Positions 1 to 14,338 are shown, numbered from the stretch's first letter. The stretch: DNA of 64,000 nucleotides from Gossypium raimondii (GCF_025698545.1 NC_068575.1:50353980-50417979); one strand, 5' to 3'. Numbers and translations are program-made. Notes: generated by a model from the sequence alone, not told the origin.

Positions 1-7
1 TACTTAC

Positions 8-378
8 GGCGGAATTCTTGCTCGGAGAGGATCTGTGGGACGTGAAAAACTAACATTAGTAACAGTTAGAGGCCTTCGTGGAGGCGGAGGAGGTGTATAT
101 GAGCGAAGAAATGTACGAGGTGGAGGCCGAGGCGGTGGATACGAAGGAGTGCGTCTAACAGGTGGAGGCGAAGGTGGTGGATGCCAAGAAGGTGGTGGAG
201 GCCAAGAAGGTGGTGGAGGTGGACTATAATTATGCAAGGGGAATCTATTTGGTTCCGGTTGGTGTTCTTGGCCGATGACAACGGAAGGATTCTGTGTTGC
301 CGTGGTGGAAGTGGAGACTTCTATTGGTTCATTTTCGCTGTCACTAACACCATCTCCGCCCCTCCCTCCACCATCCAT
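8..378 (-). CDS. Proline-rich (extensin-like) protein, first exon, gene truncated by window edge
   Basis: Minus-strand ATG at 378. The reading frame stays open to the left edge, where CCGCC is followed by GTAAGTA, a consensus splice donor, so exon 1 ends at about position 8. About 123 residues are visible. An acidic, Ser/Thr-rich start (SDSENEP) leads into a region dominated by runs of five prolines alternating with Ser, Trp, His and Arg. No signal peptide is visible at this start, which argues against a classical secreted cell-wall extensin and fits an intracellular proline-rich protein with a disordered N-terminus. The gene is divergent from EAF1 with about 1.5 kb between them. The identity-defining domain must lie in later exons outside the window, so I do not assign a function. 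Confidence 0.6.
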
Positions 379-1860
379 CTTCTCGGAATAAAGCTATGAT
401 CCACTTTAAAAGAAACCCAAATCAGCAAACTAGGAGGGTTGCAGATTATCTAAGATGGAAACTATATCCTGCAAAACTACAGTAGATAGTTCAAATATAT
501 AATATATAAAACTAGAAATACCTTGTTTCAGAAATAAAAGAAATCAAGAAAGACATGAATGAATGAATGAAACGAAAAAGAAAAAGAAAAAGTTGGCAAC
601 GTATGCATAACTCAAGAAACCATACAAGAACCATTTGCCCGGAGCAAGGCTTACAATTACAATCACACAACAAGGTAAATACGTACCAAGAAAAAAGTGT
701 TGCAGATTCTTGGAAATGAATCCCAGAGAGGTCAGGAGAGCTTATATACAAGCAATACCTGTCATTTGATCAGAGTACATATTACATAGGCATGATATTT
801 GAATTTAAAGTTGTAAAATATTATTTTATAATTTTATATTTAATATGTATAACTTGTCTAGTTAGAGGAAAAAACTTGTTTTTCTCTATGTATTACAATA
901 GTTGATATATATAAATAAATAATAGTTAATATATAAATTTACATATAGTGTATATTAATTATTTAAAAGTATTTTATATATCAGAATACTAACAATAGGC
1001 ACCATAAATTAATATATTATATTTGTAATATAATTTAAGTTGAATATTTATTAATACCTTGCTAACTAAGAACATATAAAATAAAAATTCTTTACATTTG
1101 AGTCAATTATAAATTTTATTATATAATTAATTATTATTTAAGGTTATATATTTCATATATCACAATATTAAAAAGTTTAAATTTATATATATTTCATGTA
1201 TTACTTATATTATAATATTTATTACTTAATATAATTTAAATTTATATATTTCATATATCATAATATTAATGAATTTTAAATACAAATTTTACTTTATAAC
1301 ATCATGCTTAAAATAAATATTTTATCTGTTTTAAAAGACTTTTGAAAATAATAATAAACCGTATAGCATTTTTAAAAAACTTATCAACTGCAATTATTAG
1401 TACTTTAAATTATGCAAAACCAAAATGGATAGCAACATAAATGGAAATAAGAAAAATAATTAAATAAAAAGAAATTAAGAATCTTTTTAAATGGAAAAAC
1501 AAATTTTCACGAAATAAATTATGAATTTTTATTTTTATATAATAAATCTTTAGGCTTAACCAAAAAAGCCCAGATTGGAAGGAAAACCCATAAAATCCTT
1601 GTCATCTTCCTCAAGTAAAAAGTAAAGCCCACTCAGAAAAAACCCAAGGCCCACTAAAACCAGCTGATCCGAACGAAAAAAAAAACTCGAAGGAAAAAAA
1701 ATCGCTTAAAAAAAAACCAAAAACTTTTTTAACGAGCGAAAACGAAAAAAAGTTACACAAAGGTGTAAGGACTCTTAATAGAGAGGGACTCGACAACGTG
1801 CTCATGGCTTGCATTTTACAGGGATGTGTCGTATTTTGGGGTAATTCGTGTCGTTTTGAT
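379..1860. other. Divergent intergenic region between proline-rich gene and EAF1
   Basis: About 1.5 kb with no supportable gene. Positions 780-1550 are extremely AT-rich. From about 1560 base composition changes to the promoter-proximal region of EAF1. Small reading frames here, such as 1611-1814 minus, are low-complexity by-products of A/T runs. Confidence 0.6.
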
Positions 1861-2054
1861 TGAGGACAACGACGTTGAGGAAGGGCTCGAAGCTTGAAAA
1901 CCCTAGGAGAGAGAGATAGAGAGGTAACGAGAGTGTGAAAAAGAGCGGGAACGTTCAGGTGCTCCTCGGTGCTGTGCCCTAGTTCCCAATTGCACGATTC
2001 CGTACCCCAATTCAGGTTTCATTTCGTGCTTAATTTTCGTTCTGGAAACCCTAG
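1648..2054 (+). promoter_or_regulatory. EAF1 promoter and 5' leader: site II and telo-box motifs
   Basis: A site II-type GGCCCA element lies at 1648-1653, with a GCCCA core just upstream. Two telo-box-like sequences, AAAACCCTAG near 1897-1906 and AAACCCTAG at 2046-2054, follow in the presumed transcribed leader. In plants, site II plus telo-box is typical of broadly expressed growth-related genes bound by TCP factors and telomere-repeat-binding proteins. The pairing is seen in the sequence; its use here is inferred. The leader probably contains one or more introns before the ATG at 3281. Confidence 0.45.
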
Positions 2055-3280
2055 AATTTGAGTAATGTTCCAAATTAGGGCACTCTTTTGGTGATTCAAT
2101 GCGTTTAGGGTTTCGGTTTGTTCCTTCCTGTGATTTTCTATTCACATTTCTATTGAATGCTTGTGGATTTACGTGGTAGCGTCTTCATATATGTTTATTG
2201 ACATTAATTCGAAGTTAAATGCTGGGAAAGCTCATTTCGCTCTAAACTTTGTTGTTTAGCTACTGATTTTTGACTTCTTGTGGTTCTTATCCGGAAGTTG
2301 TAGAGAATTGCTGGTGCGGAGCTCTTTTCATGATATCATTTACTCTTATGCATGCGTATGTATGAAATGCGAGTATGCTTATCGGGTGCCATTGATGTAA
2401 TTGTTAATTTACTATTATTCAGCATTGCTTTTTTCCTTCAAATTAATGTCGGGATATGTTTTTCCTTTATTGTGTTTTTTAACTGTTCAAAACTTAGTGG
2501 GAATCTCTCCTCGTGCAAGTTTAACTTTGTTTCACATGTTTTTAAATGGATACAAGATAGGGAGTGCACTTTAATGGCTTTTGGAGATAAATTAAGTTGC
2601 TATGAAACCGCTGTGTGGGAGGGGAAAATTAAAAGATAAAAGATATGATATCTAAGTGGGATTGATGATGTTATGTAAAACTTTTTTTTCTTTCCCTTTC
2701 TGGCAAGTGACAACACATTGTGGAAAAGAATAAGAAAAAATAGGAATAATATTGCTTCTCCTTATTTCTTAATCTAGTTCAAGTCATTCTTATTGTAAAC
2801 AATGTACAAACTACATTCATGATTCTTCTCTTTGTATTCTAGTCCATTTGCTGGGAGTTTCTACCTTGTATTTTGGAGTTGGTTTCATACATATCCGAGC
2901 TTCTGGAAAACTTCATGCTTCTTTTTTTATTTTTTATTTTTTATTTTTTATCTTGAGTGATTTGATGATAGTAGTTTTTGTATGATTGTGAATTGTTACA
3001 AACTTGAATTTTTATTGAATGAAGAAAATTATCTTTACTGTGGTTATGAGGTTGTCTGGATTGCAACTTACTGGAGGGGAAATTATTTGTTCATAGTTCT
3101 TTGCTGCTGCTTTTCAATTCGTTATTTGTTTTTGGTTTCTGTATGCTCTGTTTGTTATTCTGATTTTCTTTTTCCTTTTTTTTTTTACTCAAAACATCTT
3201 TTGTAGGTATTCACGAATATCATATTCTTTTTTCTTTTTGCATCAATGGGAGGGGCTAGCCTGTAGATATTTAGATAGGG

Positions 3281-6200
3281 ATGCATGGATGTAACTCAGG
3301 GTCTGCTCTCTTAGTAAATGCTGAGGTTGATTCCATGGGAGGTGTTGTCGATGGTGGAGTTGGGATTGGTGTCAAGACCTCTCCGCGCAGAGTAGCTATT
3401 GAGAAGGCTCAAGCAGAGCTTAGGTTATACTTGCAGTCCATTGCCTAAACAAATTCTTTTAGTTATCTTGGAAAGTGTACTTGGTTCACATCTCTAGCAA
3501 CATGCAAATATTCCTTTTTAATTATCATTTTTACTTGTCTATAACAGGCAGGAGTATGATGTTCGCGAGGAAAGAAGAAGAGAACTGGAGTTTCTTGAGA
3601 AAGTATGCATTTTATCTCCTGTTGCTATTTCTTATTTCTTATTGATCAATATTCACAATAAAACACATTGCTGTCAGGGTGGAAATCCTTTGGATTTCAA
3701 ATTTGGCAATGCAGCTTCGGTTAGTGTCCAGTCTACATCTCTCACTGATCAGCAAGCAGAACATTTTGCTATCAGGTATGTCCTTTTTTCTGTTATGTGC
3801 TGCAAAATTATGTTCTAAATTATAATGGAGTAGCTAGCTGATGCGTCACCTGTCCATTAATAATACAGTGAAGCGAAGGGCAGTTTTGGATTGACTGCCT
3901 CACCTCATGGTGATTCTGTAGAAAGTAGTGGTAGACCAGGGATTCCTGCAGTTTGTGAACCCAATAGTGCTGATAATCTCTTACTTTTTCATGGTGAAAA
4001 TGAGTTGCCTGAAGGTGAAAGGAAATCAATGCATCCTCGTAAGAAGAATACTGTTGTTCCATCAGAGCAGTCTTCTCAGATGGGCCGAACTCAAAATGCC
4101 AAGGAATCAGAAGATTCTGCTATCTTCCGCCCATATGCTAGAAGGAACCGGTCAAAATTAAATCGAGATGCAGCACGATCAAGTTCAACAGAGATGGGTC
4201 AGGGTCGAGGTGGTCATGGCCCTTCTTTACCTGCTCGTGTATCATCAAAGGATGAGAAGGTTTTGACAAATAACCAAAAAGATAAGAATATGCCTTCTGT
4301 TAATATTGCAAAATCTGCAACTTCAAATGGTAATTTGGCTTCAAAGGTGATCACTTCTGGTAATCTGTTGAATATGGAGCTAGATGGTGGGCAGGCTGCC
4401 GAAGCAACAACTGACCAGTCAAAGGGTGATCTATCCAAAAGCAAGGTTGATGCTACGGTACCTAATGAACCTGTTCAAGTGGATGTTCACAAATCTGCAG
4501 TTAACTTGGCTTCCGAGGAACCTGATCTTGTTGGAGGAAAAGAGCAGGCAATTTCAACTGGTTTTGAATGTCCAGCTGATTCAGGTGCAAACAAAGCTGA
4601 AAATGAAACTATTTCTAATAAGTTAAATGGGTTTGGTGATGCCAAAAGAGATGGGAAAAACATACGAGTTGAAGGGCAAAATAGCAGTGCTGCAAGAGGG
4701 GTGAAGGGATTAGATTCTGAGTCCTCTTGCACTGAAAACAGCTTAAGCTTAGATGTAAATAATGATAATGATGCATGTATTAATCCAAAAAATGTTGATT
4801 CTAATGGAAAGCCCATGGAACAAACATCAGAAAAAGAGGAGTCACTAAACTTAGCTGTTGGTGAATTGGCAAAAGAAAAGAATGAGATTGTGGCTGCTGA
4901 TAATGTTGCTATTATTTGGGATGCCCAAACTTCCAAGAACCAAAACCACTCTCTTACCGATTCTATTGTCAAAGTGGAGGAAGAGGTTAGATCTGAATTA
5001 CAAAATGAAGTGAGTTGCCCTTCCAACAAAGAGGTGCAACAAAGCAGTCCCCCTGTATCAGAAGCTGATAGAAAAACTAACACGGTGCTGGGTGATAATT
5101 CTAACTCCAAAAACGAAAACATTTGTGCTAGTGGGCTGTTGGGCACCATGGGCAACTTTATTTGCGAGATTCCAGAGAGGACTTTGTTAGGAAGAACCTC
5201 GACGGCTAATACTGATGTTCAGACTAATATGGATGGTCATGTAAAAGTGGTGGACAAGGCGCATGAAGATTCAATCCTGGAAGAGGCTCGGATTATAGAG
5301 GTGGTTTGTTTATATATTTGGTTTATATATGCCCTCTGATCTCTTCAATTAGATGCAAGGTTTAAAAAGTTTCAAATTTCTAACGTTATGGTAAACAGGC
5401 TAAGCGGAAAAGGATTGCAGAGCTATCTGTTGGCGCTTTACCCTTGGAGAACCGCCGGAAATCTCACTGGGACTTTGTGCTTGAGGAAATGGCATGGTTG
5501 GCAAATGATTTTGCCCAGGTATTATTTTATTAGATGTAAATTGAATCCATCTTATGCATTCTTCTTGTTCTTTTTCCCTTCTTATTGTGAGCTTTTTAAT
5601 TCATTAGCTTTAGTCAGATACTGCAGCTGTATAAGTTGACTAGAGAGTGTATTGACATAATTTGCCTATAAGCTTACTTTTTTGTTCTTTATGTGCCTAT
5701 AGGAGCGTCTCTGGAAGATGACTGCTGCGACTCAATTGTGTCGACGTGCTGCTTTTACTTCACGGCTGAAATATGAAGAACAAAATCAGTTCTGGAAACT
5801 CAAAAGAGTAGCTCTAACCCTTGCTAATGCTGTCATGGAGTTTTGGCATTCAGCAGAGTTGCTTCGAAATAGTAAGGATAGAAGTCTTGGTCCAAACAAC
5901 TGTGGTCATGATTTGGTGGGGTCAAGGGCCAATGAAGTTACTGAGAACAAGAATGCAGAACTGGATATGGTATTGGTTATATTGTTGGACCTTTTTATCT
6001 TTATTTCCAAGTAATTTATGCATGCCTCTTGTGATGACTGTCATGATGATAATTTTTTATGTTTGAATTTCTTACTGAATCATGGTGCTAGTTTTTTCTA
6101 TATTCCTTTTAATAACTGGTTTTGTATGTTAATCATGTTGGTTATCTGCTTATAAGTTCTGTTCTTAGATATATGGTATGAAGGTAATTTTACTTGAACT

Positions 6201-9200
6201 GGGGAGGAAGAGAAGATGTAATTGAGAACTTAGGTATATATATGGATTAGTCTTGGATGGTTACAATTCAAAAACAATAACTTAGGTCTACTATAAAATC
6301 TGAGCCTTGGGCAAGAATTTTTCAGCCCAGGCTTGGCCTTTTCTTATTTTTAATCATTAACTGTTAGTTTTAATTGTAAAATATATTTAATACTAATATA
6401 TAAAATTTGATCTTTTTTAATATTAAAATGGTTTTCCTTTCTCTTACGAAAACTTCCAAATACTTCCATCATATTGATGCTACATTTTTCTTTCTATCTT
6501 CTCTTCATGTGCAACATGTTCTGGAGCAGGATATCCATGAGGAGCAGCAGGAGCACCCTGGAAAGAACAATGAGTTTGCTATTCAGGCATATGCTGTTAG
6601 ATTTTTGAAATATAACAGCTCCCCTGTCCCAACACTTCAAGCTGAAGCACCAGCAACTCCTGACAGGATATCTGACTCTGGCATTACAGACATTTCTTGG
6701 AATGAACACCTAACAGAAGTATGGCTTAAATAAAATCTTCTGGCTATTAAGATTTATTAACACTGCATTGTTAGCTTTTGAATATATCTCTTTTAATAGT
6801 TTGTACCTGTTTAACTCTTCATGCTCTGTTTGGGGGTTCTTTATCTTGAGCAGATGTTTTCTTTTTCTCCTGTAACTTTTTATGTGCTTTATTTTCAGGA
6901 AAGCCTCTTCTATTCAGTTCCTTCAGGTGCTATGGAAACCTACCGGAGATCTATTGAATCTTATTTGGTACAGACTGAGGTAAATATAGGTCCTTAATGA
7001 GTTTATACATGACCTTTCTCTTTTGCTTCCCCTATAATACTGGGCTGATGTAATGCATGTGAAAAGTACATCAATGAAACTTATCATGGAGAACATATAT
7101 ACATTCCCATTTCGATTTCTTCTAATTTGCCCAGTGCAGCAGCTTTTGGAACTTCTCTGCCCAATCTTGATTATTATTGTATATTTTCTTGTTCTTAGAA
7201 AACTGGGAGTAGTGCACAAGAGGAAGTTGAAACATCCGCTTATGATGATGGAGCAGGTAATCATGACACTTCCTTTCTAGTTCTTTTGGTCATTTAATAG
7301 TCTTCTGTTCCTTACAACTTCTTCAAATTCAGAGTTTGGATATGGTGACTTTGTTTATGATGAGGATGAAGGAGAAACAAGTACATATTATTTGCCCGGA
7401 GCCTTCGAAGGTAGAAAATCATCAAAACTAAACAAGAAGAAGCGGAAGAACCCTATGAAATCATATCCTGCAAGACCCTATGAAATGGATGCTGATTTGC
7501 CATATGGAAGCTGTGCTCAGCAATCCGTGTTGATTGGAAAAAGGCCAGGTAGTAGTCTAAATGTTGGTCCAATTCCAACAAAACGTGTGCGCACTGGTTC
7601 CAGACAGAGGGTTATAAGTCCTTTTGGCAGTGCTGCTGCTGCTGGGGGCTTACAGGCTCCGATGAAAACAGATGCTTCTAGTGGAGATACTAATTCTTTT
7701 CAGGATGATCAGAGTACTTTGCATGGAGGATTCCAGATGCAGAAAAGCAATGAGGTTGAATCAATCGGGGATTTTGAAAGGCAGCTACCATATGATTGTG
7801 CAGAAACACCAACAAAACCTAAAAAGAAGAAAAAGGCCAAGAATCTTGTACGTAGGAATTCCTCTGTTTTAACTGACTGGGGTCTGTTTATCCCAGAAAT
7901 GGTATGGCTAGTTTTGTTTTTTTTTTTCTTTATGGTTTTTAAGTGCCTGAATCTTGCTTTTCGTAGCTTTCTGCATATGATCAGGGTTGGCAGCTGGAAT
8001 CTACTGTTCACAGTGAACAGGTGAATTTGTTATCTTTATTATGACAAGTTGTTTATTCTGATATAAACAGACTTGTTTTCTTTTCTTTTCATTTGCTTCA
8101 TTGTTTTCTTTATATATTTTTTAAAACAGTATATTTATTTTATCGTTAAGAATTAAAAAAATTTGCTGCCTAGATGAGTAATTAGAGTTTTAGGTTATTG
8201 TGTATGTTACTTTTAAATTCTGATTTTACCCATCCATTTTTCGAAGGAATTAACAGTTTTTAAGTTAATTTTGAATAAGCTTTGTGCCAAATTTGTTCCA
8301 GTTTCTTGATTTAAGTAAAATCTCAAAATTTAAGTTCATTTTAGTATTTTTAATAGTACATCAGAGCAAGGAGTATACTGACCAAGTTGATATCATTCTT
8401 TGCATGATAGATATAAGGATGAGTTAAGTCATAAGTCTTTTTTTGTGGCATTGAACTTTATTTGATATTCATCTGTTCTTCCTTTGTCTTCTCTAAATTA
8501 TTTGTTCATTGTACTCTTTTTTAATTGATGATCTCATGTTTGATGGTGCCATTTCTTTGACAGCGAGATTATTCCAAAAAGAGATCAGAGAGTCATCATT
8601 TTGATTCTAATGGATCCAGTGGTAAAGCTCTATTTTCTCGTTTTTGAGTCAATGGTTGGTTAGTTGGTTGGATATATCTATTCAATGTCATGTTCTTCAC
8701 ACTTTACATTTTCAATTGTCTTTTCCTTAGTTTTATATGGGCAACAGAATGCCAAGAAGTTGAAGCTAATGAAGCAACAACCAGATAATGCCTTTGACAT
8801 CAATCCTAGTGGATCCATCCCTTCACCAGTAGGGTCACAAATGAGTAATATGTCCAACCCCAACAAAATCATTAGATTAATTCATGGTCGTGACAGAGGT
8901 AGAAAAGCCAAAACACTTAAGGTATTTTTTCATTTATGCATTTTTTGTCTGGTTGATCATGTGCTTCATGGTTGTCTTATCTCTTGTTTAATTATTATAA
9001 TCATGTAAACTGCTTCTAGATGTCTGCTGGCGAGCCTGGTTCTGGTTGTCCCTGGTCGCTATTTGAAGATCAGGTTAATTTTTGTTATCCTGTTCTTATT
9101 CTTCTGTATCTATTAGCATTAGCAGCAGAACCTTGAGGTGTTACTGCATTTATGTTCAGGCACTTGTTGTCCTAGTACACGACATGGGACCAAATTGGGA

Positions 9201-12200
9201 GCTTATAAGTGATGCCATTAACAGTACCCTTCAGTTTAAGGTTAGTGCTTCAGCTTAATGTCTTTACAAATATTCTGTTATCTAAGGCTTCCTTCTAATG
9301 TGCCTGAAATGCTTTTAAATTGTCACCATTGATGTGTATATTGCTCTAAAACCACTACTCGTTGTTTCATTTGTCTACAATCTCATTCTATATCTACAGC
9401 AGCCTTACTAGTTCTATTCTTTTTTTCACCCTTTCCTCATTTCTCCCATCTACCTCCCCTTTTCTGCATCGGGCAATTATCTCATGAAACTTATCAATGC
9501 ATCTAGTGCATATTCCGCAAGCCTAAAGAATGCAAGGAACGGCATAAAATCTTAATGGATAGAAGTGGAGATGGAGCTGACAGTGCTGATGATTCAGGAT
9601 CTTCTCAGCCATATCCATCCACATTGCCTGGCATTCCCAAGGTCCTCTCTGTCCCTAAAAACTAGTAGATTTCCATTTTTCAATTCATTGATGATGGACA
9701 TGTTCAATGGAGCTAATTTTACCGTGATTGTATCCTACTGCTGTGTGTCATGCAGGGAAGTGCCAGACAGTTGTTTCAACGTTTGCAAGGACCAATGGAA
9801 GAGGATACTCTGAAGTCTCATTTTGAGAAAATTATACATATTGGCAAGAAACAGCACTACCGGCGGAATCAGGTGCATTGGGATACATTTCTAATCTTTA
9901 GAGATCCTGGCATTTGATAGTTTTAAGAACAAATGAGTCTGATTTAATCAATCAGTTGAAGATAGTCTTTTTGGCATCTTCAGCAATGTCAATTTTGCTG
10001 TTTTTAATCAGTTCGATGCAAATTTCTGACCATGAACATTTTGAGAAGACTTGCGCACTGTTAAGTGAATTTCTGAAAGTGCATGCAACTTGTTCATTTA
10101 AAATATACTAGATTCGCTCAACTCCTGCTATTTTGAAACATTGGAATCTATTCATCGAGGAAAGAGGTAAATTGTCACTGTTTAGGATTCTATTTGATAT
10201 GTCAGGTGTGTCTTGATCAACCCTGGTATGCTGTCATCCTTCTTTTTAGATGTAGAAATATGTGAATGATGTTTCACATATTGTGATTGTTGGTGCCCCG
10301 AGAGACCTAGACTGAAATGAAAGTACTAACTTCAGGAAATTCCTAGAAGATTATGAATAAATCATAAGGTGGAAATAGCACACTTTTAGTTCCATTGTCC
10401 TCGAGCTGCAACTTCTTGAAAGATTTTTTTTTTTTTTTTTTCTGTTAGGCTTCTTAGATATGCAGAAGAGCGATAAAAGAATCTTTTGGTTTTAGATGAC
10501 CTCTTCTCTGCTCCCAGTCATAGAATAAAGGCTTGCTATGAATCCATAGTATCCATTGTACTTCTCGCTTCTCTTAGTCTGAGCAATTTATGTAGCAATT
10601 GAGTGGTAGAATAAACGTTAATAAATAGTGATATATTAGTTGAATTGCACAATAGATGGGGATTTTGAAGTTTGAGATATTCTTTGAAAACTTTGAATTA
10701 GCTGCCTTTGAACATCTCAAAGTTCCTCCCCTATACGTGTACTTTATTTAACATAAGGTTGTGCGCTTAGTGAAATTTCAAATTAATTTTGAACCTAGAT
10801 TTATAATGCTGTCAGGTATTCTTCTCCTTTTGTTTCACAATTGTGTTAGCACTCTCTGGTGTGGCAATTAGTATGGACTTGAACATAACCTACACTCTTA
10901 ATACTTGGAATCATAGTAGATTATCTTTTCTTTAATTTCACCTTGATTCTTTCAAACTCCTGAATTGGCCTTTATCTTATTGTATCTTGTAAAGCATGAT
11001 AACCAGGATCCGAAGCAGATAGTGCCAGTCCACAACTCTCATGTTATTGCTCTTTCCCCAGTCTGCCCCAATAAACTAAATGGAGGGGTTCTAACGTAAG
11101 CCTTGTTGTCCCCTTTTTATTAATGTTTTAGCTTTGTTAGTTCAATCGTTGTTATTAGTTTCACTGTTGCTATTGTGTTCGCGCCAATATCATTTTTATT
11201 TTCATTGTCTGGATAAAGGCCTCTTGATCTTTGTGATGCCACTGCATCAAGCCAAGATGTTCTACCCCTTGGAAATCTGGCTTCTAATACCAGTGGTTTA
11301 GCAATCTCAAATCAAGGAGCTGCAGGATCAATGCTTCCTGCCTCTGCAGCCAATTCTTCACTACAGGGATCTTCTGGCATGGTTCTTGGCAGTAATTTAG
11401 CATCGCTGTCTACACCACTCAATTCATCTGTGAGGTATTGAGCTAATGTGTAGATTGCTGTTTTCTGTGCCTGCATAGTTTCACATGCTAATGGCACAAA
11501 TTTTGGGTCATATTTTGCTCTCAGGGATGGTAGATATGGTGTTCTGAGAACATCTTTGCCAGCTGATGAGCAGCATAGAATGCAACAATATAATCAAATG
11601 TTATCTGGCAGGAATGTTCAGCAGTCCAACTTGTCTCTCCCTGGGGCTGTTTCTGGATCAGATCGAATGGTTCGTGTACTAAGTGGGAATAATTTGGGAA
11701 TGATGTGTGGGATAAATAGAAGCATGCCAATTTCAAGGCCTGGCTTCCAAGGAATGACATCATCAGCAATGCTGAATTCTGGCAGCATGCTTTCCTCCAA
11801 TTTGGTAGGTGGAATGCAAAACCCTGTCAATATGCACTCTGGAACAGGTTCTGGTCAAGGAAACTCAATGTTAAGACCTCGTGACACCAAGCACATGATG
11901 CGAGTAAGTTATTTTACTTTTATAAACCAGTATAATCTAGTCTGTGCTCCAACATATTGTGGTTTGGCTGTTTGGGCCTCTTCTATTCCATATAAATGGT
12001 TAATTGTTATATATCAATAATCAGCTTTGATTTTTTGCTTGATAATTGGTTGCACTATCAAAGATGCCAGTTCCTGAACATGGGGACTTTAATCCTGCAT
12101 GCTTTAACCATATGGATGCCGGTCAAAAGCCTTGTGATAGTTCTGTAATATTTTAAAGTAAAAGGAATTTTCAATACTGCCAAAAATCTCATCAAAGTGA

Positions 12201-14338
12201 ATCCCTTTTACAACTGTAGACCTAAAATTTTCCTTTACCATGGTTCTCGGGATACCAAGCCGAAAGATGATAACTGTGAGCATCTAAATAACCACTTTCA
12301 GTAGATTTAAAACTTGCTGAAATTCAAGACTTAAGTAAAGGCTGGATAATAGGGCCTTTAAGTTGGATGGTATTCTCGATGATCAACAACAATATGCTTT
12401 CTCCTACGAATTTTTTACCTTTGTTCATAATTTATTTTGATTATCTATTAATCTCATCTCTTCAGCTTTAAGGTGTTTCTCTGTGTATAGGTATGTGGTT
12501 GAGTTGGCCATGTATGTTTGTTTACTTTAGAGTTACTTTGAAATTTCTTACTAATCAATGACATTAGAGCTCTATAGTTCTTGTCCATGTGATGATATAC
12601 AACTTTCAATTATATGACCTTTTTTCCCTTCTTTTGATAGCCTGGCCACAGTCCAGAGCTCCAAATGCAGGCTCAAGGGAATGGCCAGGGAATTTCTGCT
12701 TTCAATGGGCTGAATTCTGCTTACCCTAATCAATCTACTGCACCATCTGTTCAGTCATATCCTGGTCATCCCCAGCAGCAGCAGCAAATGCCTCAGCAGC
12801 AGTCCCATGCACTGAGCAATTCTCATCATCCTCAACATCAGGGTTCCAATCATGCTTCTGGGCCGCAGCAACAAGCATATGCCATGCGCGTCGCTAAAGA
12901 AAGGCAAATGCAGCAGCAGCGTCTTATGCAGCAACAGCAGCCCCAGCAACAGCAGCAAAAACAGTTCACTGCATCTAGCGCTTTGATGTCACATGTCCAG
13001 CCTCAGACCCAACTTCCCATATCCTCTTCTCTTCAGAATAGTTCCCAGATTCAATCTCAAGCATCAACTCAGCCAGTGTCACTTCCCGCTCCATCTTCAC
13101 CAATGACTCCTATGTCATTACAGCACCAACAGAAACACCACTTGGCCCCTCATGGGCTTGGTAGGAATCCCCAAACTGGTGCTAGTGGATTGAACAATCA
13201 GATAGGCAAGCAACGGCAGCGGCAACCCCAGCAACAGCAGCAGCAGTTTCAACAGTCTGGCAGGCACCATCCTCAGCAACGACAACCACCTCAGTCTCAA
13301 CAGCAAACTAAACTTTTGAAGGGAGTAGGAAGAGGGAACATGCTGGTGCATCAGAACCTTTCTGCTGACCCTGCTCATCTGAATGGCCTCAGCATGGCCT
13401 CTAGCAACCAAGCTGCTGAGAAAGGAGAGCAGATCATGCACTTGATGCAAGGTCAGGGCTTGTATCCCGGGCCTGGTACAGGCCCTGTCCAACAATCTAA
13501 ACCTCTAGTTTCCCAGCCACAGCAAAAGCTATTTTCTGGGGCAACGCCCCCTTCTACAAAGCAACCCCAGCAGATGGCTTCCCATTCGGATAATAGTTCT
13601 CAAGGTCAAGTTTCCACGGTGCCTTCTGGTCATATACCATCAGCTGGGAATCAATGTGTCTTGCCAGCCTCTGTGGGTCCAAACCACCAGCATTTGCAGC
13701 TACAGTCACAGCCACACCAAAAGAAGGTTAATCAAAACCAATCTACTGTTCAAAGGGTGCTTCAACAGAATCGACAAGTGAATTCGGATCCTCTCAGCAA
13801 ACCTCAGGCTGAGCCAGCTCAAGCTGACCAACAGCCCATGAATAATGCTTCGCAGATGGGTACAACCACAACTGCAGCAGTGTCCGAAGTTGGCATTGAT
13901 TCAGCTAACAACACAGTGCAAAATGTTCCTTCTGCTGGTTCTCAGTGGAAATCATCAGATCCAGTGTATAATCCTGGTATGCCAACCTTGGCTACTCAAG
14001 TGGGATCCATAGGGAGCCCCCCTCTTACAAATTCAGCTGCTAGTGTTCCACTACCTTCTTTCAACCAAGGGTTAGGGCAGAGACAATTACCAGGTGGCTT
14101 ACCACTTCATGGGAGCAAGGCTGGGGCACAGCGGCCACAACTGCCACAAATACAACAATCTTCAACACCGGCCCCATCTCAACAACACTACCAGCCACAA
14201 GAGCAATTACAGCAAGACCTGCATAATTCACCCCCACAACAGCTGCCATTGCAGCAACAGTCACAACAGCAAACTCCACATCTACAAGCAGTACAAGGCA
14301 GCTTGTATCACAGGCCTTCCAATTCTAAGCCAGAATGA
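3281..14338 (+). CDS. EAF1: EAF1-type NuA4 histone acetyltransferase platform protein (HSA + SANT/Myb domains)
   Basis: My model has 21 coding exons: 3281-3423, 3548-3602, 3678-3775, 3869-5300, 5399-5518, 5703-5969, 6530-6718, 6899-6979, 7199-7256, 7333-7847, 7967-8020, 8564-8621, 8731-8921, 9020-9073, 9160-9240, 9507-9641, 9756-9872, 10995-11095, 11219-11434, 11525-11903 and 12641-14338. They sum to 6042 nt (2013 aa) with GT/AG at each junction. The N-terminus (MHGCNSGSALLVNAEVDSMG) is the recognisable plant EAF1 start. The HSA domain begins near residue 594 (RRKSHWDFVLEEM) and spans exons 5-6; in the family it binds actin/ARP4. The SANT/Myb domain (WSLFEDQALVVLVHDMG) covers about residues 1096-1150. 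The last exon encodes about 565 residues very rich in Gln, with CAG-type runs near 12770 and 12910-12960. Known role: nuclear scaffold joining NuA4 acetyltransferase to its chromatin-binding modules. Exon 10 may instead end at 7901 (in-frame alternative donor). Confidence 0.93.
12767..14290 (+). repeat. Imperfect CAG/CAA (polyglutamine) tracts in the EAF1 last exon
   Basis: Short interrupted CAG/CAA runs recur through this exon (for example around 12773-12788, 12910-12962, 13215-13250 and 14200-14280). They encode Gln-rich, presumably disordered segments. The runs are mixed CAG/CAA and interrupted, so they look coding-constrained rather than like an expanding pure microsatellite. Confidence 0.7.

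Noticed and set aside
35-229. Gly-rich plus-strand frame opposite the proline-rich exon
   Set aside because: Antisense shadow of the CCN/GGN repeats. The minus-strand frame has a proper start, acidic lead and splice donor.
1611-1814. Phe-rich minus-strand frame upstream of EAF1
   Set aside because: Produced by A-runs in promoter DNA; no domain and no splice context.
4487-5155. 222-residue minus-strand frame
   Set aside because: Lies antisense to the large EAF1 exon 4, whose frame is supported by flanking exons and family resemblance.
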